A DNA stretch of 64,000 nucleotides, from contig OZ005604.1 of assembly GCA_963930655.1 (NCBI GenBank), forward strand, positions 4,350,001-4,414,000, given 5' to 3'. Made by a program: the position numbers and the translations under genes. The stretch comes from Myrica gale (Eukaryota; Streptophyta; Magnoliopsida; Fagales; Myricaceae). Below the pieces are notes generated by a model, which was not told the origin of the DNA, ran no database searches, and was given only the letters and a program-made list of their open reading frames with translations. Each line of letters opens with the position of its first letter. Within the stretch, counting starts at the first letter, position 1. This document shows, one piece after another, positions 10,217 through 21,310 of the stretch.

Positions 10217-12032
10217 TGTTGGGGTCCACACCCATAAGAGATAGACTTGGAATAGAAGTATACTTGTAGTGGAAGTCTACTTCCTCCCTACTTCTAGTTT
10301 ATCTAGGATTCTCTTAGGGTTTTCTCTTTGTATTTTTCCCTATAAATAAGAGGCTTATGTTATAGGAGAAGAGGCACGTGAGCACGTGAAAGCGTGAGCA
10401 TTGGCCAGAGAGAGAGGAAGAGAAATAGGGTGGTGTGACTATTGTATTGGGGCGGGTAGAGTGATTTTCTTAAACTTTCTTAATAAAATTGCTCTGGGTG
10501 GACGTAGGCCAAATTGAGGCCAAACCACGTAAATCTAGTGTTCCTTTCTTTGAATTTTCGTGACACTTTTCCCAACAAGTGATATCAGAGCCTGGTTTGA
10601 GGAGCTGGAGTGGTTTTTTCGGGGAGAAGCAGCGAAGGTCTGAAAATTCAAAGTGGTCCAATCTGAGATTGGAGAGCACCAACCTGTAGAGGAGATCGAG
10701 ATGAAGCCGTTGGTCGAAACCGCGTCTTCAGAATCGCCGGGACGCGCCTCCACCCGTCGCACGAAGTCGGAAAAGCGCCGTCACACTTGCCCTCACGCGC
10801 AGAAGAGATCCAGGGCGAGTGGGCTTCACTCTCTCCACGCGCCACACGCGCTCGCGCACAGTACCTGTCACGTGTCCTGTGACGTCAGCATCCACGTCAT
10901 CAGTGGGTCCTAGGAGATCTGCGTAAGCATTGCCATGTCAACCACCACGTCAGTATTGCCACGTCAGCAGGGGACCGGGTCAGCGTGCCACGTCAGCTTT
11001 GCCACGTCATCAAAGAATATTCCAGTTTTTGTTTGTTCAATATGGTTCTTTGGCCGGTTCAGGGGCTTTTAGGCCGGTTTTCCAGCTGGTCAGACCGGAT
11101 CTTAAGTTCTTAGGCCATCCCGGATCCATTGGTGCAGTCACAATTGTGAAATTCGGCCTCAATCAGTGTGAATTGAGATGGCGGAGAGTATGATTACCTG
11201 TTTGATGATGTTGATTGCTGGAAACTACATGAACTGGAAGCCAAGGATGGAGGATATCCTTTATGGGAAGGATATGCATGATCCATTGGAGAACAAGGGA
11301 AAGAAACCGGAGGTGATTGACGAGGCAAAGTGGAAGAAGACCAACCGGAAGATTATAGGCCGGTTGATTGTTGATTTCGTATAGAAAACGAAGGTGCTTG
11401 GTACCAGTCGGAGGAGATGCATGAGCAGGGGGAGATATTGTTCTACATGGGTCCGGCAGTACAAGCAGGGGATACAGGCACCCTATGCGGGGGTGCAGGA
11501 CACTCGGATGGGAGTGTGGTCGTCTGGTGACAAGGATGAGGTTGAAGTGCCAGTAGAATAAGGATGCAAGGGGTGGTGAGCAAGGGGAGCAATAGACACC
11601 AAAGTTGCAGGAAGTTTCTACTGATGGAAACCCGAGAAGCACTCAACCGAAAGATGTCAGGAACAAATTCTTCTCCTATGGGTATGGAGGGGGAGATTTG
11701 TTGGGGTCCACACCCATAAGAGATAGACTTAGAATAGAAGTCTACTTCCTCCCTACTTCTAGTTTATCTAGGGTTTTCTCTTTGTATTTTTTCCTATAAA
11801 TAAGAGGCTTATGTTATAGGAGAAAAGGCACGTGAGCACGTGAGAGCGTGAGCATTGGGCAGAGAGAGAGGAAGAGAAAGAGGGTGGTGTGACTATTATA
11901 TTGGGGCGGGTAGAGTGATTTTCTTAAGCTTTCTTAATAAAATTGCTCTGGAGTGGACGTAGGCCGAATTGGGGCCGAACCACGTAAATCTGGTGTTCCT
12001 TTCTTTGAATTTTCGTGACGCTTTTCCCAACG
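10217..12032 (+). mobile_element. Short non-autonomous copia-type LTR retroelement
   Basis: Two direct LTRs, 10217-10577 (361 bp) and 11699-12032 (334 bp), both start TGTTGGGGTCC. They end CCCAACA and CCCAACG. The left LTR is followed by agtgatatcagagcctgg, close to the initiator-Met primer site TGGTATCAGAGC. A purine tract (ggagggggagat, about 11687-11698) precedes the right LTR. Flanks are CCAAA (10212-10216) and CGAAA (12033-12037), a 5 bp duplication with one change; the FATB paralogue confirms a single ccaaa at this point. The 1.1 kb interior carries only a gag stub. Total length 1.8 kb. The LTRs differ by small indels, notably an extra ~30 bp in the left one. Confidence 0.9.
11178..11384 (+). 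pseudogene. copia gag N-terminal stub
   Basis: The open frame of 68 codons contains GNYMNWKPRMEDILYGKDMHDPLEN and KWKKTNRKIIGRLI, the N-terminal gag segment (DUF4219/UBN2 type) of plant copia elements. It stops where a longer capsid domain should follow. The region upstream (10580-11170), with many 'cacgtcag' repeats, and downstream (11385-11698) has no recognisable domain. It shows that the short element was derived from a copia parent by internal deletion. Confidence 0.65.
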
Positions 12033-12361
12033 CGAAATTCCCCAAATTATCAACTTTGTTGTTGCCTAAGACGGTGGTCAATGACTGGAGCACGCTGTCC
12101 TTGCCTCACTCGATCCCTCTTATATACTCCAATGTCATAGCAGAAACCTCGTGGCTTTCCATGATCCTCAATGGAGCACTCTGCAATAGCGCACATCGAC
12201 TTCTGATTATATTGACATGTGAACATTCAACAGACATGACTAGATAGACTAAAGAATGAATTAGTTAGGTTGAATATATATATAGCAGCTACCTCAAGGA
12301 TCCAGCCAAGGTACTTCACATTGTTAACATGTTGATTGACATCTAAATCATTCCATTTAGT

Positions 12362-12992
12362 CTGACGGTAAAAAGGAAAAGAAATGACTGCCATGTTAGG
12401 AAACAACGACATGTGAGCTGCTAACAACATTCAACATTGGAGAAAAAAAGTAATTAAAGAGAAAGAATGTTTGTTAAAATTAACCGAATTGCGTGGTGCA
12501 ATTTGAAAAGAAAAAGACAGCATGTAAATCTTATCCTATTTAATTAATATTGTGTTTTCCTTTTTCCAAGATAATGAGTTCAGGTAGAGGATCTGATCCA
12601 ATGAAATGAGTAGAAAACTCTAGTCTATTTTGCCCCGTTTGCCAAATAGAATTATGATAGTTTCCAAGTTAATTGAGTTATCAGCTTGTCAGATCACCCT
12701 AATCAAGGTGTGCAAAAATTGGGCTTCCTACATACATAGCTCATTTGAAGTCATGCCATTTGAATAAGAAAGATCGTTCACCAACAACCAGGTAAGCCAG
12801 AAAAGGAAATCTTATGATAGAAGGTATAGATAGAGTTAATTACTATACGACTGCTTTTCTTTTCCGCAGGAACACAGAAGAGAAGACAGAAGTAATACAT
12901 TATATTTAAAAAAGGAATACACATTGAGGATTCTCCACAAGGAAGGGGAATAAAGTCGCAATTCCACCCCCCCGGCCCGAAGCAGTCACGTA
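12362..12992. other. Spacer between FATB copies A and B
   Basis: Remains of intron 4 of copy A, then 3' flank of copy B. The block 12590-12870 ('gatccaatgaaatgagt.gaaaactctagtctattttgcc', '..ccaacaaccaggtaa') aligns with 21350-21995, the 3' flank of copy C. The duplication unit therefore includes flanking DNA. Confidence 0.6.
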
Positions 12993-13124
12993 TTAGATGC
13001 TTTCAGATGGGATCTGCGTCTGACCAACCGCCACTTAATTGTCGGCATATTTGGGCCTCCATACAGCCCTACCTCTCAATCACTTCTCCATCCTCAAGTC
13101 CAAGCAAGTGATGACAGTCGATGA

Positions 13125-13391
13125 GGGGTCTGGATTCAGTCCAGACCGTACGGATCCAGACCCGTCTAGACCCACGGTCTGGATTGAATTCAGACCGTAT
13201 GGACGGCTCCCCGAGCACGCGTTTAGCTGTAGTGGTCGAACAATAATGGTCAGACAATAGCTCTCCGACCACTATGTTCCGACCACTAAAGCTAAACTCG
13301 CCACGTAAGCCGTCTGATCAGGTCGGGATTCAATCCAGACCGTGGGTCTGGACGGGTCTGGATCCGTATGGTCTGGACTGAATCCCGACCC
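13125..13391. mobile_element. Foldback element (Mutator-type MITE) in FATB copy B exon 6
   Basis: The 267 bp unit is almost one long hairpin: the first ~70 bp (from GGGGTCTGGATTCAGTCCAG) pair with the last ~70 bp (to CTGAATCCCGACCC), and inner arms around gtagtggtcg/cgaccacta also pair. GTCGATGA occurs on both sides (13117-13124 and 13392-13399), an 8 bp duplication or 9 bp with one mismatch. Copy C has a single uninterrupted site at the same codons. Long inverted repeats with an 8-9 bp duplication fit a Mutator-like MITE. hAT is possible from the 8 bp count. Confidence 0.85.
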
Positions 13392-15299
13392 GTCGATGAC
13401 GGCCAAATTCCCCAAATTTGCAACGCGGTTGCTTGAGACAGTAGTCAATGACTGGAGCAGGTAGTCTTTCCGACACTCCCTTTTATACTCCAAAGTCATT
13501 GTATAAACCTCGTGGCTTTCCGTGATCTTTACTGGAGCACTCTGCAAAAGCCTACATCGACTTTTGATTATATATATTGACACATGATCATTCAACAGAC
13601 ACTAGATAACATATAATGAAAATCTAAAATAGCCAGCTGCAACAGAATGAGAAAAAAAGGTCAATCTGTTTCCGTCCTGGAATCCAGAACTGGACAAATC
13701 TACTGGACTGGCTTCGCTGCAATAGTCTCTCGACAATGGAGCTCTCTGCGACACTTTTCTCTGTTTTCTGTTCTCTTTGCAATGTTACTATCTGTACGTG
13801 CTCCATAAATTGCTTGGTATTTTTCTGCTTTCTCTGGTGGACTTGCTGCTGATAATATATTATGCAGCAGTAGTGATGGTTAATGTTGGTGGGCACTAAA
13901 GGGTACTATTGGTTTGAGTTTAGGCAATGTAACGTACACTAGCTTATGTTTGGACTCTCCTTATTCTGGCCGATCCAAAGTAGGCCATGGGTCCGTTCAA
14001 CTCGGGTCAATACGGTGCATTCCCTCTCATGTATAATAGAAACCCACTAACTACGCCTAAAAAAAATTTAAAAAATAAGATTTCCAAACCGTATAAAATA
14101 AATTATTTCCCAAAAACGCACACCAACCTACCACTACTCAAAATATGTTTCTATGTGAACAAGAAGGTTTAAGACTCAAAACTAAAGGAACCAATTTAGA
14201 TGCTAATACTAAAAACATTTACACTATAGTCGTTGCTTTCTTATAAACGTTTCTGACTAAATCAATTAAACCAGAACAAAATGTTTGTTCTGGTCAGACC
14301 AACCACGTACAATGCATTCCAATTATAATTAGATATGGTTATCTATCTAGTAAACCAAGAGCAGTAATGGAAAGACAGAATAAAGAATGAATTTGCTACC
14401 TCAAGAATCCAGCCAACGTACTTCACATTGTTAACATGCTGATTGGCATCCAAATCATTCCATCTAGTCTGCGAGTATAAAAAGGAAAAGAAAATAACTT
14501 CCAAGTTAGAAAACAACATGTGAACTGCTACCTAGATTCAACATTGGAGATAAAGTAAGAAGAAGGAATGATTACTAAAATTTGTTTATGAAATATTGCC
14601 TTTACAGTGAACCCAGCACGGACAAAGTCTGCTTCATTCTCGCCCGGTTCTTGTAGTTTTCTGCTATCCTCTTCCGCAATAGAGTATGAATCCCGAAAGC
14701 AAGGCTCTAGTTCGAGTCGGAATTTTTCTGGAATATTCGACAGCTGCCTTGTTTGTGTATTTACCAGAACATAAAGACTGCAAAGTCATCAAAACCAAAA
14801 GCATGACAACCTTTTCATACATGAAACATGACACTGGTAAACAACTATGCGGTCCTATTTGATTATCCCATGTTCTCGGATTACTTTGCCAGAATAATTA
14901 GATGCGCCTTCAAACACCAGTACCATACAGCAGATATCAAAATTTGCATACAGCTAAAGTTATCTGTCAGCGAACATATATTCTACCTGTAGGCTCTTGC
15001 AAGAGTTTCGCCAGTTTCATAGTCACGGGAAAACACATCACGACGTAAACCGTTCCTTCCAGACATGTGGAACCAACCCTCCACTTGGACAACAGCACCC
15101 CTGTAAGACAAAAAGCACATATTAAAAAACCATCAATTGCTACTGACCATTGCAAATTGCGATGATATTGCATGATTGAACTTACGGGAAGCTAAAATCA
15201 GATATTGTTACATTACTCGCCAACATAATTAGTTTAGACCAAGCGTTCTCCAAAATTTGTATGCTAGATCTCTGAAATTAGTTTTAACCCTCAGACACG

Positions 15300-16555
15300 A
15301 TGGAATCATACATTTAATTAGCGTCTGCAATGTGCTTCTCCACCTTCTAAGAGAATTAGACATAGCTCACCAGTAACACTAATTACGAATTAATATACCA
15401 TGTGGCACAATTTTAACGTCAAATTGTAAAACTGCAAATTATATATCTATTAATATCTGGGATGCAATTTGTCAGTTCTGTAATTTGGGGTGTAAATTAG
15501 AAAAATTATAGTAGTTAAGAGGTACAAAGTGTAATTTTTTCCTAAGATAAAAATATACATTTTTTCAGCTGGAGCCTTTTTTTTTGGGTTAATAGTAAGT
15601 AGTTTAATTAATCCCAAACTGAAGATATACAATAATCTCAGGACAAGCAGAGGGTTTTAACTGAAACCCTTAAGCACTAATCATTTTACAAGCAAAATGA
15701 TACAAAAATCGTTGGCATAACGAAGACACATGTACCCTAAACGGTATACTCTAAGAGGGTTTTCTCATGGGTAGACTCTTGTTAATTTTTCTCCTTGTTG
15801 CTTTCATCTTCTCAAGCTTACTATCTAGATCGATACTTCTTGAGCTCGACGCATGAAAAGTTGCCGATTTAGGTGGAGATGAGAGATCAAAATCTCCATA
15901 TTCATGTCCATCATCATCTCTATCATCATTGCCATCTAGTGTATTGAGGACCTCAAACCTATCATGTCCATCATCATCTCTGTCATCATCGCCATCCATA
16001 GGCTCGTCAATTTACTTCATTATCTGACTATAGGTAGAAGCAATTGATTTGGCATTCACAGTTGGTAGCTCCACAATTGATTTGCCTTTCGACTCAAAAG
16101 TTGGCTGCTGTACAACTATTTTCCCAGGAGTGACCTTCCTCTTCCACGACTAAGGTTTATTTACAGGCGTACGAGGTTATTTACTCGTAGTATGGCGAAA
16201 CACTCCACACGTGGTACACTTTGGGCTTCCAATTTAATTCCACTTTGACTTTGGGATATCTTTAATTAAACATATCTAGTGGATATTATATATATATATA
16301 TGATCCACCCATACACTACTATTGAACCTCGTTACTATAACTATAAGATCATGGGTACAGTTCATATACTTTATAACCCAAGCTTACTTGCCCCCTCAAA
16401 AGAAAAAGATTTCTTACATATTTCTTACACTTTAAGTTGCATGCCGTCGACACGGCATACAAAGAAATATAGAAAAGAGTACTGTACATGATCTTGTCGC
16501 ACGGGTGACGAAATCATCACTTCCCCATATCTGAAACGGCCGACCAAAAGCACCC
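15300..16555 (-). mobile_element. Foreign insert in intron 2 of FATB copy B, with plant-mobile-domain-like tail
   Basis: Intron 2 is 1,551 bp here but 415 bp in copy C; the two introns align at both ends and differ between about 15300 and 16555. On the minus strand 16170-15751 reads RKVTPGKIVVQQPTFESKGKSI, then, after a stop, an acidic stretch with two copies of DGDDDRDDDGH and a basic end (KATRRKINKSLPMRKPS). This style of C terminus is found in transposon-associated plant mobile domain (aminotransferase-like) proteins. The family assignment is weak. No terminal repeats were found. Confidence 0.35.
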
Positions 16556-16704
16556 AAACTACATGACTAGAGGAAATCATTTGCTAGTTCATCCTGATCA
16601 TTACTGCCACTGAATAGGGAAAAGTATGTGCATCATGAAGTTGTCACTTACCAACTAGGATAGCGATCTACGACAACCTACGTTCATTTGACAACCCACA
16701 TGAG

Positions 16705-16925
16705 CAGTGGCGGAGCCAGCGATATAATCAATGGGGGCAAACTTCTAAGAAAATTCAAAGAAATTAGCTTGGGCTACTTGAGCTTAAGGGGACAGACTGA
16801 AATTCAATGGGTATTAAGGGGGACAAGCTTTAAAAAATAAAAATAAAAATTACATGTAAAAAAAAATTTTAGGGGGAGCCAACCGGGGCAGTGGCCCCGG
16901 TTTGCCCCCCTTGCCTCCGCCTGTG
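16705..16925. mobile_element. hAT MITE in FATB copy B exon 2
   Basis: The 221 bp unit starts CAGTGGCGGAGCCAG and ends CTTGCCTCCGCCTGTG, imperfect inverted termini of the widespread hAT type. CACATGAG (16697-16704 and 16926-16933) is an exact 8 bp duplication, as hAT transposases make. Copy C carries the single unbroken site at 23950-23957. The insert disrupts the sequence after SKKNLMW. Confidence 0.92.
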
Positions 16926-17669
16926 CACATGAGGTTCTTTTTGCTCATCCCTAGCGTTGCACCAAAGCCCTCACCGACAAGTCCAAGACTCTTACCATGA
17001 TTTAGCGAAGCTTCCTGAAACACAAAGCAGGAGAAATAAGAGAACTGCTCAGGAAGAAGAAACCTCATAGGCATATGCCCTAAAATACAACAATCGTTAC
17101 ACAACGGTGATTTTGGAAATCAGGGAAATGGTTTATATTTTGAAGAGTTAATCAAGGCTATGAAAAAGAGTATGGTCCATATATATTATGCTGAGACGTC
17201 ACGATTCGGTCTAGTTGCTCAAAATGCAGGTACCATAATACTTGTAAATGATTCATCAAAGTCTCCAGAGTCGATGTACGGTCTACACCTACTTCATATG
17301 ATCGAATAAAAAACTTTTGCCGGAACACTAAACCATTTTGATCAAGTCGCCCAGAGCGAAAAAGATCCATGTCCATGTCGGACTGCATTGGTTGACAATA
17401 AGGTATCGTCCACTGCTTATGATTAGGTCTGGTCTTAGGGGAAGTCGCAAGTAGAGGCGACGACGCGTTACCTTCATTCTTCACACCTTCCAATCCTGGT
17501 GTTGCAAACCCAACTTCGACATTTACCTTGACCTGAAAGCCATTGGAAGCCTCAGAAAATTTTGACTTCATTCTTCCAAAATTGAGGAGCTTGGGGGCGG
17601 GCTTTGCTCTGCAGTCTGGAGCCGGAGAGGCTGCAGGAAAGAAGCGCAAGTAGCAGCTATGGCAACCAT

Positions 17670-18160
17670 GATGAAGCCGTAGAACTCAAGGGAGTCAGAA
17701 AAGCTTTCCGCCGGTCAGAGTGTTGTTTCACTCTGAACTTTCAGAAAATACGGATCAGACAGCAACAAACAAAACAATGTTTCAAATGAAGAATAGAAAA
17801 CAAAGCAAAAACTAATTCATATGTGATGAGCAAGTTCCAGTTTCCATGAAGAACACATAAGGATGGCACACTAACTATACAGATGATATAGAGGTTTGAA
17901 ACTTCTACACACTTTTAGGGTTTGCGACGTCGTTAAGTGTTCTTCTTCTTTTTCTCCTTCTATCAGCTAATTATTTCTCCTTTGCCACTACTTCCTGAGC
18001 TTGGTTTCACAATCCTAGACAAGGGAATTGGAAAGAGAGAGGGAAATGTTGAATTTATGAAAATTCATATCATAAAAAAATAAAATAAAAAAGATATCAC
18101 ACTGATCAAGGGACATTGCTTAAAAACATAAAAAAAAAATGCCCACCTTACGATCTACAA
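17670..18160. other. 5' flank of FATB copy B
   Basis: Aligns with 24683-24990 upstream of copy C ('gacagcaacaaacaaaacaatg', 'gttaagtgttcttc', 'ctccttctatcagctaatt'). This is presumably the ancestral promoter and 5' leader. No individual control site is claimed. Confidence 0.5.
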
Positions 18161-18164
18161 CTCT

Positions 18165-19090
18165 GCTGCAAATAGGACCATTAGATCTATTACATAAAAT
18201 AATGACCCTGCCTTCTTATATCTTCGAAATTTCTCCGAAAAATTCATTGAATGCAATCTAATGGTCCTAATTCACACAAAGTCATATTACTCATTAATCT
18301 TATTAATTGAGGTGGATGAATTAGGACCATTATATCTATTACATAAAATAGAGACAGTGTCTTTTGATATCTGAGAGAATCTGTTCGGGTACGGAGGGAA
18401 TCCCAAAGATATTAGAAGGCACAGTCAAAATTCATTGAATACAATCTAATGGTCCTAATTCACATCAAGCCATATTACATATTAATCTAATTAATTGAGC
18501 GGGATGAATGAGGACCATTAGATCTATTACATAAAATAGAGATAGTGTTTTTTGATATCTTCAGAATTCCCTCCTTAGGAGGGAATCTGTTCCTTGTTTG
18601 GGTACGAATTCTTGAAAATATCAGAAGGTACGGTCAAATTCATTGAATGCAATCTAATGGCCGTAATTCACACTTATCCATATTACGCATTAATCTCATT
18701 AATTGAGGTGGATGAATTAGGACCATTAGATCTATTACAGAAAATAGAGACCGTGCTTTTGATATCTTCAGAATTCCCTCCTTAGGAGGGAATCTGTTCC
18801 CTGTTTGGGTACGAATTCCTGAAAAACCAGAAGGCACAGTCAAAATTCATTGAATGCAATCTAATGGTTCTAATTCACACCAAGACATATTACTCATTAA
18901 TCTCAGTAATTGAGGTTGATGAATTAGGACTATTAGATCTATTACATAAAATAGAGACTGTGCCTTTTGATATCTTCGAAATTCCCTCCTTAGGAGGGAA
19001 TCTGTTCCCTATATAGGTACGAATTCCTGAAAATATCAGAAGGTACGGTCAAAATTCATTGAATGCAATCTAATGGTCCTAATTCACATC
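18165..19090. repeat. Tandem array, ~155-209 bp units with internal inverted repeats
   Basis: The phrase aggaccattagatctattac recurs at about 18176, 18331, 18509, 18718 and 18926 (spacings about 155, 178, 209 and 208 bp), so there are five units, the last two or three nearly identical. Each unit also carries the inverse, atctaatggtcctaatt, so a unit can fold into a hairpin, and a palindromic TCCCTCCTTAGGAGGGA. After the array, sequence homologous to the copy C upstream region resumes at 19091 (gctttccaag.tatatttcattta, compare 25440). It looks like a MITE that expanded in tandem. No protein-coding capacity. Confidence 0.85.
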
Positions 19091-19119
19091 AAGTCATATT
19101 AGCTTTCCAAGTTATATTT

Positions 19120-20640
19120 CATTTAATGAGTTTGAGTTTTATGCTTGTATTGTGTTAATGAAAAAAATTGTGAAGTGATTTTGTATGATCAGAGTGTGCA
19201 GCAGAAGCGTGAATGATTTTTTATTTGGTTTGTTAATGGATTTATTATTTATGGAAGGTGCCGCAAATTTTGGGGACGAAATTTCTTTTAAGGAGGGGAG
19301 ATTGTAATACCCCGCCCCGAAAAAGGTGTAAGTGAGTAATTCGAATTTTTAAAAGAAGAGATAGGGCTTAATCCTATGTTTGATTTTTAGATAGATGTTG
19401 AATTGTATTTTTGAATTTAAAGGTGCTGATATGGAGATGTGATCTATATTTGAATTTAAAGGTTTGAATAGAGATTTGATCTTAGGTTTGAATTTAAAGG
19501 TTAAGATAGTGATAAAGATTATTCTTATATTTGAATTTGAAAGATAAGGATAAAGATTTTATATTTGAATTTAAAAGTGATGGATAGAGATATGTTTAAA
19601 TTTTAAAAGTTGAAAAGATCGAGGTTTATAAATGGTCGCAGAGAATGTTTATTAGAGACCAAAATTTAGACTGAGGTTGTGCTACTAGTTTCTGAGAAAT
19701 TTTTCGGTAATTATTGGAAAAGCTTTAAAGATTGATTAAGCGTTCAAGGTAAGTGGTTCTTGAATGAGATTTTGAACGTGCACCGTATTTTATATGGTTT
19801 TGATATATTGTTTGGGGAACTGAACAAATTTTGAGTAAAATGAGATTGTTGAGATTTTCGTGAAACTCAATTGAAATATTTATAACTTGTTTTCGTGAGG
19901 ATACTGTGAAAACTGTCATAGCAATGGTGATATATCTCTGTGGTCTTTGTGGCCAATTTATTTTTGTGGTTTGTGTGGCCAATTATTCTTGTGGTCTGTG
20001 TGACCAATTTGATACCCCTCGTGGTATTTGGAGGTCTTTGTAGCCTGGAGGTCTGTGTGGCCTAATATTTGAAGGTCTTCGTGGCCTGGAGGTCTGTGTG
20101 GCCTGATATTTGGAGGTGTTTGTGGCCTAGAGGTCTGTGTGACCATTGGTGATTTTCCTATATTGCGCGGCCTTGGATATTTTTGTTACAAACTTGTATT
20201 TTTGGATTTGGTATGGCTCACTGCGTTTTATTTTGGATTTCGATTATTGTGATAAAATTGTCTTTTTCCCAACCCCCTTTGACTTACTACTTACTGAGCT
20301 AATCGTAGCTCACCCTTTATTCTCATATTTTTCAGAGTTGGCAGAATTAAAGAAATTTGAGGAGCTTCAGATAGATTTGTGTTTCGAAGACGTTTTTTGC
20401 AGGAGTACTTTTAGATATTAATATTGGAGAATCTTTTTGGGAATTTTTCATCGATATTGGAAATATCAGATATACTAATGTAAATTTTAGGGCTCGGATT
20501 GGTATTTTTCTGCTTTTTACGGTTTATGAATATTTTGTTGAGGTTGTACAAATTAGTTTTGAAATATTGGGGCCTAGATAAATGATTATCCATGGTGAAA
20601 AAGCTTTATTTTATACGAAAATTTATCCGTGGTGAAAAAA
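19120..20640 (+). mobile_element. Ty3/gypsy 3' end: polypurine tract plus LTR
   Basis: ggggacgaaatttcttttaa and the purine tract aaggaggggag (19290-19300) run directly into TGTAATACCCC at 19303, the classic junction between the interior and the 3' LTR of plant gypsy elements. The LTR matches the solo LTR at 2801-4011 up to about 20590, then the two differ. The true 3' end of this LTR is not identified. A gypsy pol region is not present upstream: the element has been cut off at about 19120. A repeat of the motif 'ggaggtctgtgtggcct' (about 19930-20140) is longer than in the other copy. Confidence 0.75.
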
Positions 20641-20990
20641 ATTTATTTTTAGGAAGTTATTATTTTAATTGTTTTGGAAGTTGTTCGTACCTATTGTAAA
20701 ATTCTAAAAATGCTAATATTATTTTCAAGGCTCTATCTAAGGTTTTAATAATTGATATTATTGTATTTTGGAAAACATTTGAAACTTGGTGGCTTTTTTT
20801 GTAAGAAATTTCAAAAGATGTCGGATCATCATTGTACTTTTATTTCTTAGAGAATTGTCTACAGCTAGTACCAGACTAGTACATATTGACAGAGAGGTCG
20901 CAAATTTATGATCTTCTGGAGGAAATTGGGCCCGGATATATCTGTTCTACTTAGAAAGGCACACCGTGTGATCTTGCTCGTGTGATGACG
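20641..20990. other. Unassigned, possibly LTR continuation
   Basis: AT-rich sequence directly after the alignable part of the gypsy LTR. It may be the rest of the LTR, since the copy at 2801 looks shortened in this part. No coding potential. Confidence 0.35.
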
Positions 20991-20992
20991 AG

Positions 20993-21172
20993 CCGAATGA
21001 AGTATTCCAAGTGATCTGATGTATGCGAATCAAAGTCAGAATTTAGTTAATGAAACGAGATTGAGATCCTCTACAATTTGATCCGAATGAAGTATTCCAA
21101 GTGATCTGATTTATGCTAATCAAAGTCAGAATTTAGTTAATGAAATGAGATTGAGATCCTCTACAATTTTTA
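20993..21172. repeat. 90 bp tandem duplication
   Basis: Two copies of a 90 bp unit starting ccgaatgaagtattccaagt (20993 and 21083) differ at only a few positions. A third partial start (accgaatcaaagtcagag) follows at about 21173. The high identity suggests a recent event. Confidence 0.85.
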
Positions 21173-21199
21173 AACCGAATCAAAGTCAGAGTATGTAAG

Positions 21200-21310
21200 G
21201 CCTTACAACAATTTCAGTTTTTAGTGGCGAAAATTGTTGTCACTAAAGATACAATTTTTGCCGTTAAAAAGTTTCAGCGACGAAAAAAATTTGTCACAAT
21301 TTCATGGTGC
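21200..21310. mobile_element. Truncated CACTA subterminal fragment
   Basis: 'ttacaacaatttcagtttttagtggcgaaaattgttgtcactaaag' resembles the terminus of the CACTA element at 5714 (cactacaacag....cagtggcgaaaatt) and continues with the tcagcgacgaaaaaaattt repeat. The opposite end is not seen. Confidence 0.5.

Larger units (their letters stand above)
10080..12361 (-). pseudogene. FATB acyl-ACP thioesterase, copy A: last two exons only
   Basis: The remnant is the 3' end of a palmitoyl-ACP thioesterase gene. Exon 5 is at 12293-12361 (TKWNDLDVNQHVNNVKYLGW, with the Asp-Asn-His active-site segment). Exon 6 is at 12180-12033 continuing at 10216-10080, split by a short LTR retroelement. Exon 6 starts SAPLRIMESHEVSAMTLEY but then reads RGIE-stop where intact copies have KREC, so the catalytic Glu-Cys pair is lost. 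The tail after the insertion still reads ECQHLLGLEDGADEFLRGRT and ends out of line with the paralogues. Exons 1-4 are absent. The exon borders match copies B and C to the base. It is the most decayed of the three tandem copies. Confidence 0.85.
12993..17669 (-). pseudogene. FATB acyl-ACP thioesterase, copy B: full-length but broken
   Basis: All six exons can be placed by comparison with copy C: 17242-17669, 16652-17014, 14987-15100, 14606-14777, 14400-14468 and 12993-13542. Four separate lesions are visible. (1) Exon 1 has lost one base after the ninth codon (TGCGCTTCTTTCC against TGCGTTTTCTTTCC in copy C); from the ATG the frame hits TGA within about 35 codons. (2) A 221 bp hAT element sits in exon 2. 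(3) A 267 bp foldback element sits in exon 6. (4) An in-frame TAA follows RPKYADN near the C terminus. Intron 2 is enlarged by about 1.2 kb of foreign sequence. The D-N-H residues in exon 5 and KREC in exon 6 are still readable, so decay looks recent. The protein would have been a plastid palmitoyl-ACP hydrolase. Confidence 0.9.

Noticed and set aside
18165..19090. Regularly spaced repeats as a CRISPR array
   Set aside because: Units are 155-209 bp, nearly identical throughout with no short unique spacers, and the genome is a plant.
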